NCBI GenBank assembly: GCA_000787465.1
Contig: JSYX01000030.1
Coordinates: forward strand, 1-39,748
DNA from: Thermomucor indicae-seudaticae
Taxonomy: Eukaryota > Mucoromycota > Mucoromycetes > Mucorales > Lichtheimiaceae
Length of the DNA: 39,748 bases
Direction of reading: 5' to 3'
Both the position numbers and the translations under genes were made by a program. This document shows, piece by piece, positions 29,201 through 39,748 of the stretch. Positions within the stretch are counted from its first letter, which is position 1. Each line of letters begins with the position of its first letter. A model generated the notes under the pieces. It made no database searches, was not told the DNA's origin, and saw only the letters and a list, made by a program, of their open reading frames with translations.

Positions 29201-32200
29201 GCACGATGGTCGTCGGGTGATTTAGACACGGAAGCCGTGATTGACGGGCTCGTGAGTCTCGAGAAAAAGGTCGCCGAGTTTGATCAACACGAGTATGCGA
29301 GTGTGCTGGATGCGTACCAAGAAATGGAGGATTTGGGTGAGCAGCCATTGCCTGAGTATTTGGAGCGACGCGAGTCTGCATTTGAGCGGTCGTTTGCTGA
29401 TTTGATGAGACGGACTGAATTCTGTCGACGAGCCGTGGAGCAGTGCCTGGCTGTTGCGGATGTGATGGGACAGTTCAAGTCGCTTGGCGCCGAGGGAGAG
29501 CGACTGCGGCAGGAGATGAGTCTGCTTGATGTGGATAAGTGCTCGGAGGTGTTTGGTGAGCAGGTGCAAGCGCTCAAAGAGCAGTCGGCGTACTTGATGA
29601 CCGAGGTCGTGGCGACCAAGATCCCGTATCCGCAAGTGGTTCCGGAGACAGAATGGCGGGAGCAAGATGAAGCGGAGAATAGCAAGGCCATTGAGCGCGT
29701 CAAGCATGCGATTGAAGAAAGCGGCATGGCCTTGGCCGTCACTGTGGAGCGTCTGGAAGAGCTGCTTGCGCAGCACCGAGAGAACATGTCGCTGCAGGAA
29801 CGCGTTGCCCTGATCGTCGACGAGATGAAGCGCATGACGGCGTGGTTTGAAGAAAGGATCAAGACGTTGCACGAAAAGTCGCAGCTGCCAGAGTTGGTCG
29901 ATATCATGGAGGGTCAGGTGGAACGCGAAGAGATCGATCGGTTGGAGAATGAGCGTGTGGGTATGATGGCCCGGATACAGCAGATGGACCGCGGCGATTA
30001 TGCCAAAGCGCTGGAGCGCATGAGAATGGTAGAGAGCGAGATCGACGCGACGAATGCTGTTTCGGTCGACCATAGCATGCTGATCAGTGCAGCAGAGAGC
30101 ATGGAACAAGGCCATGACCAGCTGGTGGCGCTGTTGGAGCGTCGTGAAAATCAGTTAAAATTGTGTCTCGGTACGCTGGAGTGGAAAAGTGAATGGGAAA
30201 AGGCGAACCGAGCCATCGCAGATGCTGCCGCCGATATCTGGAGCTTTACGGTGAAAAAGGCTGTATTGGATCCTGCTCGGGAAGATCCACTTGAAGTGAG
30301 CTGTGAAGGAGACGCTAAACATCGCCAACTAATGGCCGATTACGATGCAAAGGTCCAAGGGATCAAGGAGACGCAGCTGGAGCATGTGAAACGGTGCTAT
30401 GAAGCGATCAAGACAACCCATTCGAAACTCGAGGACTCTGTCAAGCTGGATGGTGTGGCGTCGAAGCAGACTGAACTGTACCAGAAACATGAGGAGCTCG
30501 TCTGCTTACTGTCGTATGTCGCGAAGGCTTTGGAGCAGCGTACACTGATAGTGCAGTGGGTGGCCCAAACAGAGCAAGTGGTGAAAGAGGGCCAAGAGCT
30601 ATGGGACAAGCTTGAAAAAGCTCAACGGCGCCACATTGATCTCCAAGACGCGTTAGACGAGCAAGTCATGGCTTTTGAAACAAGAGCTCGTGCGGTGATG
30701 GAGACGAGTTTGGATGCTGCTCCAGAGCCTACAGGATTTGGCGAGCGGCTTCAGTGGGACTTTGATGCCACCGAGCCGAATGAATACCATACACGTGTGC
30801 AGGCGCAGACTCAGACCTTGGTGGACGCAAGGAAAGATCAAGTGCGGCAAATGCTTGAGACGGTCAAGCAGATCTACCATGCTCATCAAAGCAGTGGCAG
30901 AATGAAGCTGTTGATCAAGCAGTATGACACCGAAGTGTCCGAGTTACGACGTTGGGTGTTTGACCGTATGCGAACTCTCAAGCATCAGCCCTTGAGCACG
31001 TCGTCGGATATGAACGAAGACGATATCCATCGACTCTCGGAGGAGCATGAGCGGTTTGTGGCGGATATGAATACGTTTGTGCAAAGCAACGTGTGTGGTT
31101 TGCAAAACAATGTGCAGCAGCTGCTGTCGCACCAGCAGTACCAGGACATGTCGCGCGTAGAACGGCGCTTGAGCGAGGTCATGGAAGACTTGGAAAGACT
31201 TCGGACAATGGCTGCGGAGCGTGCCAAGGTTTTGGACGTGCTAAAGAAGCGCGCTGCGTGGGAGAAAGAGTACACGGCCGCGGCGGCGCAGCTGAAGGAG
31301 TTGAATGAAGATCTGCGTGCGACGACCAAGCAAATGGACGGCGCCAATCCTGACACGAGCGAGCTTGAACCACGCATTGGCGTATGGGAAGAGGCGTTGA
31401 AAGCTATAGGTAGCAGAAAAGAACAGTGGGTCGCGCAGGAATTGGCTAGCACGCAAGCAGCGTTTGAAAGCTGGAAGCAGGTGTTGAGCTCCAGTGGTCA
31501 TTCGGATACGGATATGCCAGTTCCGATCGAAGCGAAAACAGACGCTTTGAAACGCATGCAGCAAAGGCTGGATGACACGCTGAAAGCCAAGATGCAGGAA
31601 GTGGAGCTGGTCAAGGAACGTGTCGCATGGGAGCAGTCTGTATCTCCAGTCCTGAAACAGTTGGGCGAACTAGAGGGATCGTTAGGGCACTTTTTGCAAA
31701 GCGATGCTCGCTGGCACCCTGAAAAGGCGTTTGCTAACGATCATGGTGAAGCGCTGAACATCAGATGCTTGGAACTGGCGTCTTGTTTCGACAAGCTACA
31801 GAGTGAAACGTGTCAAGCCTCGGACGAGACCTGGCAAGAGCTGAACAAGCGCGCCGACCGACTTGGCGAGACTTCGCTCGTCATTGTACCAGAATCAACG
31901 CGAAGCATACATCAAGCGTTATGTGAAGCACAGAAACGGATAGCCGACCGTCTAAAGTTTGCCCATGCTGTGGTGCAACAGCACTGTTTGATCTCTGCTT
32001 TTGTGGCGCGGTCGACCGAGTTGGAGCATACAGCGAACGCTATGCGCGAGGAATTTTTGAGCAGCTCTGACGTGGAAGCTCATCGAGAGCGCCTGGTGCA
32101 GTTTGAAAAGGACGTGGAAGATCTCCAGAGCAGCTTGGTGCGGCAGATCCAGTATCCGACGCGTTCCGTGAGCGCCACGCGTGTCACGACACATGTACGA

Positions 32201-35200
32201 GTGGATGATGACTCCTTGAACAAGACGATCATGGATACGCTTTTGACGAGAACGGAACGCTTGAGCGAGCTTGTGTCGGGACTGAAGCTGGTGCTCGAGT
32301 CTAGGGAGACCATGTCACGGTGCCGCATGCAAATGGAACTGTACAAGCAACACGCGCATGCTTGCGAGTCGTGGATTCAGAGTCGTCTGGAGATCATAGC
32401 CAAGCACGACCAATTACTGCAAAGCGCGTGTGAGCGTATCTTGGACCAAGATGAACTGGACGAGGCGGCAAGTAGCGCCAGGAGCATTGAACAGGCCATC
32501 AAAATCAGCGACAACACGTTTACATGTCTGGAGACGTTGTTTGAGCAGTGCGTGGTTGCGTTTGATAACACGACCAGCCAAGATCCGGCTCTGATAGAGA
32601 CAGAAGAAGCCCTGGCAAATGAATTCGACGCGATCACAGCCACGCAGAGTAGCCTGAGCGATGCCTGGCAGCGACTACGCGAGAACGCGGAACGCGTTGC
32701 GACGTCTTTGTGTGACTTGCTGGAACCGTCTGAACTACTGTACCGGGCAAAGTCTCTTTCGAGTATCCTGGAGCAGTTGCAACATGATATTCAGAGTGCC
32801 GATCCCGCTTCTGTGACGGACGAGCAAATGGTCGGATGGCAGAAACGGATGGATAAGCTTGATGTGACCGAGTACCGACCGCTACAGACGGACGTTGCTG
32901 CGTACTGCAACTCTCAAGACGGTGTGGTTGTGGCGCATGCAGAACGGCTTATTGAGGGTGTCAAGAACCATTTGGAGGTCACTGGAGAGAGGATGGTTGA
33001 AATACGGGCGGCATTAACTGGACTTTACGAGACAGTGAACGCCAGCCGTCTGAGAAAGACGTACACGGAGAACGCCGCAGTCGCACGCAACATGATGGCC
33101 CGCTTGCGTGCTTCGTTTGCGGAGACGATGGAGACTTACAAGTACATTACAGCCGAGACGCGAGCTACGCAGAGACGAGGATTGGCTGCTATGAATAGAG
33201 ATATTCAGCACCGCATGGGCGACTGTCAGGATGTATATGATGATTTGTGCGGATACCGCGAGCTCTTTACGTTGCAAAAAGACGACGAGGACGATAATAA
33301 TAATAGTACACTTGAAGAGCTGCATGTGCAAATTCAGCGAGAGTGGCAAGAGTTGCAGGACCAGCTGCAACAACTATCCGAGCTTGTGAGTCGTATTGGA
33401 TGCTGGTACGAGAGATACGACAGGCTGGAGAAGCTGTATCAAGATCTGGTTGAGCTTCAGCACGACATGGAAGGAGGCAGCACCGGAAAACGGAGAATGA
33501 TGATGATGATGATGCCAAGTATGAGTATAACAAGCAGTACAGCGACGAGTAGCAGTCTCAAGAGCCACAAGAGTGATCAAGAGGGATATGCACTGAGTGT
33601 CATGGAAAAGCGTCTTTCTGCGATCATGTACGATTTTGAGGACTTGGAGACCAAGGCGTGGGAAGATGCCAAGCATGACAACGACAACGCGAGCTCGTTC
33701 TTGGAGCAGTGCACACGGATAGCCAACCTTGGCGCGACCATCAAGGGAACACTGTCGAACCGGAAGCTCGAGCACGAGAAGTCAGTCTTGCTGGCTTGGC
33801 TGGAAGCCGAAATCAGACGACAATGCAGCGTCTGCGAAGAGCAGCTTGCGTTTCTTCGGCAGCAAGCTCAAGCGAATCCGACCATTGCAGAAAAGAAACC
33901 TGCGGCCATTCAGAATGTGATCCAGACTTATGATGCAGCACTGGCTAGTGTGAGGCAGACGTATACGCTGTGCAAAGATGACCTCGAGGAGGGTGGGAAG
34001 GTAGCTGAGCCCTGCAGTCGTTTAATCAACGAAATGGGATGCTCGCCGTCGGACGTGGATCGAATGAAACGGCCGCTTGTGAAGCTGATTTCTGATATCG
34101 AGCAGAAAGTGGCTGTGGAAGAGGAATACGTGAAGATGCTGATGTCTGTGCGGCGGCATGCGGAACGCGAAGTGGATATGGTGGTTGCATTAAACGACTT
34201 TAAAGCGATTGTGGCTCGATTCGCTCGGAGTGCGCGGATTGCTCGTACAAAAGGTGCGTTGTTGCCGGACATCATGGAGTTTGAACGACGGTTCAAGGCT
34301 GTTGAGGAGTCCGTGCATGAGTTTTATGGGCTTGGGCAAAAGGTGAAAGGATGTCTCAAGGAGCGTGTGGGAGCCGCACGAGTGGCGTCGATCACACGGG
34401 CCGTGGAACGGCGACATGACGCGATCAAGCGTGAGTGGGCACGGATCAAGACTTCAGCGGAGGAAACCAGAGCGAAGCTCCAGGACACGCAGATGCGGCA
34501 GCACGCCGGTGCCAAGATGGCAGAGGCGATGCGACACGTCAACGAGCTTACGCATCGCGTCAATACCCTGCAGCTGTCTGGCAAGAGCGTTGTGGTGGAG
34601 CAACAGGAGCTCAAGGAGATTCAGGAAGAAATCGAAGGATTATTGCATAAAAAGGTTCAAGACATTGATGCGCTGCTGAGCAACTTGGCAGACAAAGACG
34701 GCCGATTCAAGCGCCAGCGACAAGAGCTCGGAACGGTAGTAGACGGGTTAGAGAAGCTTGTGAAAACTCGACAGCAGGAAGCGGAAGCGGAAGGCAACAT
34801 CACGCTGTTTGTCGGGTTAATCGATAAGATGGACGAGCAGATATTGCAACTTTCTCGACTGGTAGAAAGCTGCGCGCCGCATCATGCTCGGCTTGTGAAT
34901 CAGCGGTTCAACAAGGCCGACTTGCAGAGTCTGCTACGGGCCCTGGTGACGGGTTACAGGGAACGCGAGCCTCGGGTGGCCGAGCTCGTGGAGACAGCCA
35001 AGCTCGAAGCCAGAAAGCAATTTGTGGACAGTGAACGCGTTGTTGCTAAGCTCGACAAGACGCTCGAACGGTGGGCGCAAGTCCAGTCCGAAGCGATCGC
35101 ACGGCAACGCGAACTGCAGACATGTATTAACCAGCTGGATCATGAATTCTTTACCAAATTGGCTATGGCTAAATCGACATCGCCCAAGGTGAGCGCCTCC

Positions 35201-36033
35201 TCCACGGCCGCCGTCAAACCGCAAGCGACGAACAGCAGACAAAGTCCCACGCCTCGCGCTGCTGCTGTGGCTGCTGCTGCGACCACCAGGGCACGTGCTG
35301 CCAGCTTCCGTGCGTCCAAGCAGCCTCCAACAATTCGCCCGTCACCAGCGGCTTCGACGTCGCGCAGCCGACAACCGGTTGGCAAGTATATCGCGGACCC
35401 GAACAATGAACTGGACGTGCATCTAGGCAAGATCGTCAACGAAAGTCCGTACCGGATCAAGGTCAAGATGGTTCGTGGACAAGTGGGCAAATACTGGTTT
35501 GGGGATGAGCAGCCTCGGCTGGTGTACTGTCGTATTTTGCCCAGCAAGATGGTGATGGTGCGTGTGGGCGGAGGATGGGTCGAACTGTCAAGGTAATTGA
35601 TGTTTTATGTTTATTGGCAAGTAGATCCATTACTTAACCATGTTTTTGTTTTCTATTTGCTTTGCAGGTTCTTAAAGGGTGAGTGACGAAAAGTCAAATT
35701 GAGTACGTTGGCGTACTTGCTAATGCTTTCTTAGACCATGGACATAATGAAAACAGCGAACGAACGGCAACCCCCGAGAGTGCAGGAAGCAGACGCAGTT
35801 CCGTATCGTCGTATCGTGGAGGAGGAGACGCCAATGAAACCAAGCTGGAAGTGACCGACTCATCAAGCCGGACTTCCATGGACCGGTCAAGATCACCCCA
35901 GCCAGAAAGCAGCGGATATATGGATGGCGACAAGTATATCCATGTGGATAAAGAAGGGAACCAACGGATCGTCAAGATGGCCAAGGCTGAAGAAGGAGCA
36001 CGCACAGCCTTAAACAGAGTACGCGCTGCATAG
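26294..36033 (+). CDS. Spectraplakin-like giant cytolinker: CH-CH, helical repeats, GAR (GAS2) domain
   Basis: Three exons, 26294-35592, 35668-35678 (11 nt) and 35735-36033, give 3202 residues. Two tandem calponin-homology domains (about 33-155 and 234-351) form an actin-binding module: LTRWVNAQL, DFKDGKRLLKLL; LLYWVRIQLEDY, SWRNGLAFCLLIHRH. An acidic run (about 399-406) and roughly 2600 residues of charged helical, spectrin-repeat-like sequence follow, then a basic Ser/Pro/Arg-rich linker. The GAR domain (about 3030-3104) ends VMVRVGGGWVELSRFLK, the hallmark of microtubule-binding GAS2/MACF1/dystonin proteins, completed only by splicing in the microexon. The GAR zinc-type cysteines of animals (CKC) are absent. 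No EF-hands or plakin domain are seen. The tail is Ser/Arg-rich. Inferred role: linking actin to microtubules. A start at 26390 and a small intron at 26801 (GTAAGT) are possible alternatives. Confidence 0.93.
35668..35678 (+). other. 11-nt microexon completing the GAR domain
   Basis: Between introns 35593-35667 (GTAATT...TTTGCAG) and 35679-35734 (GTGAGT...TTCTTAG), 11 bases encode the end of R plus F-L-K and one base of D. They restore the conserved WxxLxxFL ending of GAR domains and set the phase for the last exon. Joining exon 1 directly to exon 3 gives a stop within five codons. Confidence 0.85.
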
Positions 36034-36751
36034 AGATCTTTCTGTTTGCATACCACATATACCCCCCTCCTCTTCCTCTTGTTTTTCTTTTCGCTTCGCT
36101 TTCATTTTACCCATCGTGTATATCTCCTCCATGCATCAGTGAAAAAATGCATTTCCTTGTTTTTATAGATGGTCCCAAAAGTCGAGATGCTATTCAGTTC
36201 AGGCAAGGGACCGATCACCTTGATATCTCGTGAGCCATGTTGGAGGACTTGGCGACAAGGCAATCGAAGATTTGGGTTTATCTCGTATATTTTTTCTTCA
36301 TGGTGCCAATGTTTGCCCAAAAGCAACTCGCTGAGCACTTGGCGCAAGGTTCCACACCAGCACTGACTCAGGAAGTCGAGATGAAAGATGTTTACTGTAA
36401 TAATCATTAAGTGTTGGAGAAGTTCACCAAAAGGCTGTACAAAAAGCGAATATCTCGAGTATATGTACTGCAATAAACGTGACAGTTCGTGTCCAATCAA
36501 CAACACTGCTGCATCGGATACTCTACAGAAAAGCGTGCCATGCGAGGTAATGCTCTTTTGCCACCGCGCAAGCAAAGTATATGCGATCGTTGTCAAATTA
36601 ACAAAGCGAGGACATGAAAGTGGAGCGCCGATGACCACCTATTCTTCCGCAAAAAACATTTCTAGCGTGCTACGGAGGCTGGCTGTTGGTAAGCTAAAGC
36701 ATACCCGGGAGTGCATTATTGGGACAAGCTGACTTTTCCTTTCAAAGAATC
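36034..36751. other. Intergenic region, no supported gene
   Basis: Holds the 3' UTR of the giant gene and the promoter of SIW14. Open frames exist on both strands (minus 36102-36638; plus 36388-36732), but they lack good starts, splice context or recognisable motifs. Confidence 0.45.
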
Positions 36752-37632
<881 letters not shown>

Positions 37633-37649
37633 TTTATATATATACAGTG

Positions 37650-39565
37650 CTATAAAGAAGTCGCTTCATCTGGTTTGCTTTCAAGACGTTGTATGCTGTG
37701 AGGTTTTTGAAGTGTCTGGCTTCTTTCAAGATGACGACGACGACGTCGTGTGAGGAATGTACTAACTGCTAAAAAGAGAGCCCCGGCAAACGCGACCACA
37801 CCACCACTGACGACGCCGGCAATTACGCCTGCTTTGACATGGTATTCTGTTTGTTGTTGTTCGTCGTTTGGGGGCGGGATCGTTGATTGGAGGAGGCTCG
37901 TGTGCGTTGTTGAGACATTGGCCAAAGTTCGATTGGACGATGGCTCAAGGCTTGAATAGTTGGTATTACTACTACCGGTTCCACCACTGCTTCTGGATGA
38001 TATATCCGATGGAGGATTGTTGGTCAACGCGGTTTGATTGGGTGTGTAGTCTGATATCCAGGTCCAGTCTGAAAGACGTAGCAAGTGCACATCGTTTGTG
38101 CCTTGCTGACTCGCGTCTTGACCAAAGGCAACGAGCATGATTTGATCACTGAGCAAGTGGGCTATAGAAGAACTGGGTGTTTCAATGATGGATCCCAGAA
38201 TGCACAATCATGCATCCCCGTTTTACCATGATGATATCTTCTTGGAGAGGGCGGTGGACCTGAAATAAGCGGTGCGGACCAGCGCATCGTGGATAACTCC
38301 AGTGTAAATACGTCATTGAGTAAAGCGAACCCATTGTCGTCTGATTTTATCAAATCATCAGCCTCCTTGCCCCCGCACTCGTGGCCTTGTTTTTTTTACC
38401 TAGAGTGCTTCCACCAAAGACGGTAATCGTATTTCCATCACTACCTAAGAGGCGTATTCATAAGCACACAGAGAGAAAGAGGTAGGTCCAAATATCAAGG
38501 TCTTTTACTTAGCACAGAAGAATGGCCGCCCCGTGGAGCCGGAATGTTGCCTGTGGCTGTCACGTTCTCCCATTGGCTACTAGCCATATCAAACTTGAGA
38601 ACGGAACCCATCGAGGCTGGATTAAGTGTATGTTGACCTTGGGGATCCGTAATGTTGCGTGAGTAAACCAGCCCACCTAGAATAATGATATTGCCATCGG
38701 GCACGAGTGTAGCGGTATGGTCGACTCTAGGCGGAGGTGAGCTGGGAATATCGAGATGGGTGCTTGTCCATGTCTACGGTGAAATCTATTTCAATGAGAC
38801 CCCTTTCTTCTTCATTATCTCTATGATCCTTTTACTTACGCTCGTGTCAAGCACAGTCCATTGGCTAGTAAACAGCCCAGAAGGTAGGACCTCGCTCGCG
38901 TTGGCAGTGGACCCACTGATAAAGAAATGGTGTTAGTTACATGTAGCATCTGTCTTGTCTTCTTTCTAGTACCTCTTGCCGCCCCAGATCCATACGCGTC
39001 CTTGGTTGTCAGCGGTAGCCGTGTGCCGAATCCTAAAGGGAGGAAGGGTTAACAGATACAGAATACTTGTGTACAGTGCCCGCGCGAAATATCGATTGAC
39101 GGAAAACGCGATCGTTATATCAAGAATATCACGCGGGTACTGTATGTCTCTGACTAGATCAAAAACCTTTCTACGGGCGATTCGTGTATTGTCTGCCACT
39201 CGTTCTTCTCAACATTGTAGACAAGCAGTTCTGTGGATCCATGGACCAAGAAGCTAGCACCGTCAGGCAGCGCGGCCAATGCAAAATAAGCACGTGGAGG
39301 AGCCTGGTTGACTGTCTGAACTTTTGCCCACGGCGTGCTGCTTGTATTCCATGCGTCATACAACGAGAGCTGGTACAAGTCATTGGACGACTCTACTTGA
39401 CCTGTAGCCAAGGACTGCCACAGGACACCGCCGTAACAGTATAGAATACCGGCCATCAATGCACAACCTATTCATGTCTCCCCCTTAATCTATCTCTGCC
39501 TCCCTCTTTCCTTTGCAACATGTCTTTTTATTACTGTTGGCCCATCGCGGACTTGGGCTTTCCAT
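37650..39565 (-). CDS. Kelch-repeat single-pass membrane protein (5' end uncertain)
   Basis: Eight exons from the ATG at 39563-39565: 39535-39565, 39167-39467, 38973-39032, 38840-38915, 38509-38773, 38400-38444, 38227-38340, 37650-38161; 467 residues. Successive kelch blades show ALMAGILYCYGG, RHTATADNQGRVWIWGG, DHTATLVPDGNIIILGG, HSSVLSSDGNTITVFGG and YHHAHLLSDQIMLVAFG, forming a beta-propeller. A Ser/Thr/Asn-rich stalk leads to one transmembrane helix (about 408-434), an RRRRR stop-transfer and a short cytoplasmic tail. Such topology calls for a signal peptide, which this start lacks, so at least one upstream exon probably exists; an acceptor CTGGTAG directly precedes the ATG. The second intron carries a MITE. 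Role unknown; a surface or endomembrane propeller. Confidence 0.88.
39074..39142. mobile_element. Tc1/mariner-type MITE, compact copy (69 bp) in a kelch intron
   Basis: TA (39072-39073) - CAGTGCCCGCGCGAAATATC ... GAATATCACGCGGGTACTG - TA (39143-39144): near-perfect inverted termini and a TA duplication. The centre shares TGACGGAAAA...GCGATCGTTATATCAAG with the 17030 copy. It lies in the 134-nt second intron of the kelch gene; removing element plus one TA leaves 63 nt, the normal intron size here, so the insertion post-dates the intron. Confidence 0.88.
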
Positions 39566-39748
39566 GGTCTACCAGTAATCTTAACTTTCAGAGGGAGAGG
39601 GAAAAAAAGAAAGAGCTCATTAAAGTTGAACAAGGGTCGTAGTAAAATCAAGAACCGGACCAGGAGATGATTGTCTGGTTACGGTAGACATGGTTCATTT
39701 TCGAAACGGACTTCATTGCGCTTAGTAGGAATTCCTCGTTGAAGAGCA
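39566..39748 (-). other. Upstream region of the kelch gene, truncated by window end
   Basis: Probably contains an intron and possibly a first exon of the kelch gene. An ATG with a short frame (MKSVSKMNHVYRNQ) is present near 39717, but without a signal-peptide pattern. The true first exon may lie outside the window. Confidence 0.35.

Noticed and set aside
36102..36638. 178-codon minus-strand frame between the giant gene and SIW14
   Set aside because: No ATG at its start and no recognisable domain. It lies across the expected 3' UTR and SIW14 promoter.

Overview
This is a eukaryotic, almost certainly fungal, window. The genes carry many short spliceosomal introns (mostly 52-79 nt) with CTAAC/CTRAY-like branch sites, TATA boxes 50-90 bp upstream of start codons, and AATAAA signals close to stops. 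A fused LEU1-type isopropylmalate isomerase, a GPI-type eight-cysteine secreted protein and a SIW14 phosphatase support a fungus. The animal-like gene content (JMJD7, a CH-CH/GAR spectraplakin-like protein, a chitin-binding CBM5/12 fused to a C2 domain) and the compact intron-rich style suggest an early-diverging lineage, probably Mucoromycota. The species cannot be fixed from the sequence. All exon boundaries below were derived by hand from splice signals, reading phase and family alignment.

Layout. 1-2.0 kb: gene-poor, with a direct repeat. 2.1-3.2 kb (+): C2/coiled-coil/CBM5-12 protein. 3.5-5.8 kb (-): LEU1, with two Gcn4-type sites upstream. 5.8-10 kb: mostly non-coding, with a Tc1-type MITE, one small Cys-rich gene (-) and one possible small gene (-). 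10.2-10.9 kb (+): RPL10/uL16. 11.5-13.1 kb (+): coiled-coil protein of unknown function. 13.3-15.0 kb (-): secreted pepsin-like protein lacking a catalytic Asp. 15-17.7 kb: gene-free, with degenerate duplicated blocks and a second MITE. 17.8-18.5 kb (-): GPI-anchored Cys-rich protein. 19.1-20.3 kb (-): peroxisomal enoyl-CoA isomerase. 20.6-21.3 kb (-): RPS17/eS17. 21.4-22.7 kb (+): JMJD7 hydroxylase. 22.7-23.2 kb (-): AANAT-type acetyltransferase. 23.3-24.3 kb (+): TAF8. 24.3-25.9 kb (+): Met8-SUMT siroheme synthase fusion. 26.3-36.0 kb (+): giant spectraplakin-like protein. 36.8-37.6 kb (+): SIW14. 37.65-39.6 kb (-): kelch membrane protein with a third MITE in one intron.

The 20.5-25.9 kb block is very compact. 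RPS17 and JMJD7 diverge from a 124-bp gap, JMJD7 and the acetyltransferase converge with 23 bp between stops, the acetyltransferase and TAF8 diverge from an 84-bp gap, and the siroheme gene starts 42 bp after TAF8. There is no single pathway cluster: the genes serve amino-acid and sulfur metabolism, translation, transcription, lipid oxidation, cytoskeleton and cell surface. The most unusual items are the fungal CH-CH/GAR cytolinker with an 11-nt microexon, the pseudo-aspartic protease, the C2-chitin-binding fusion, and the intron whose removal exposes a peroxisomal SKL tail.
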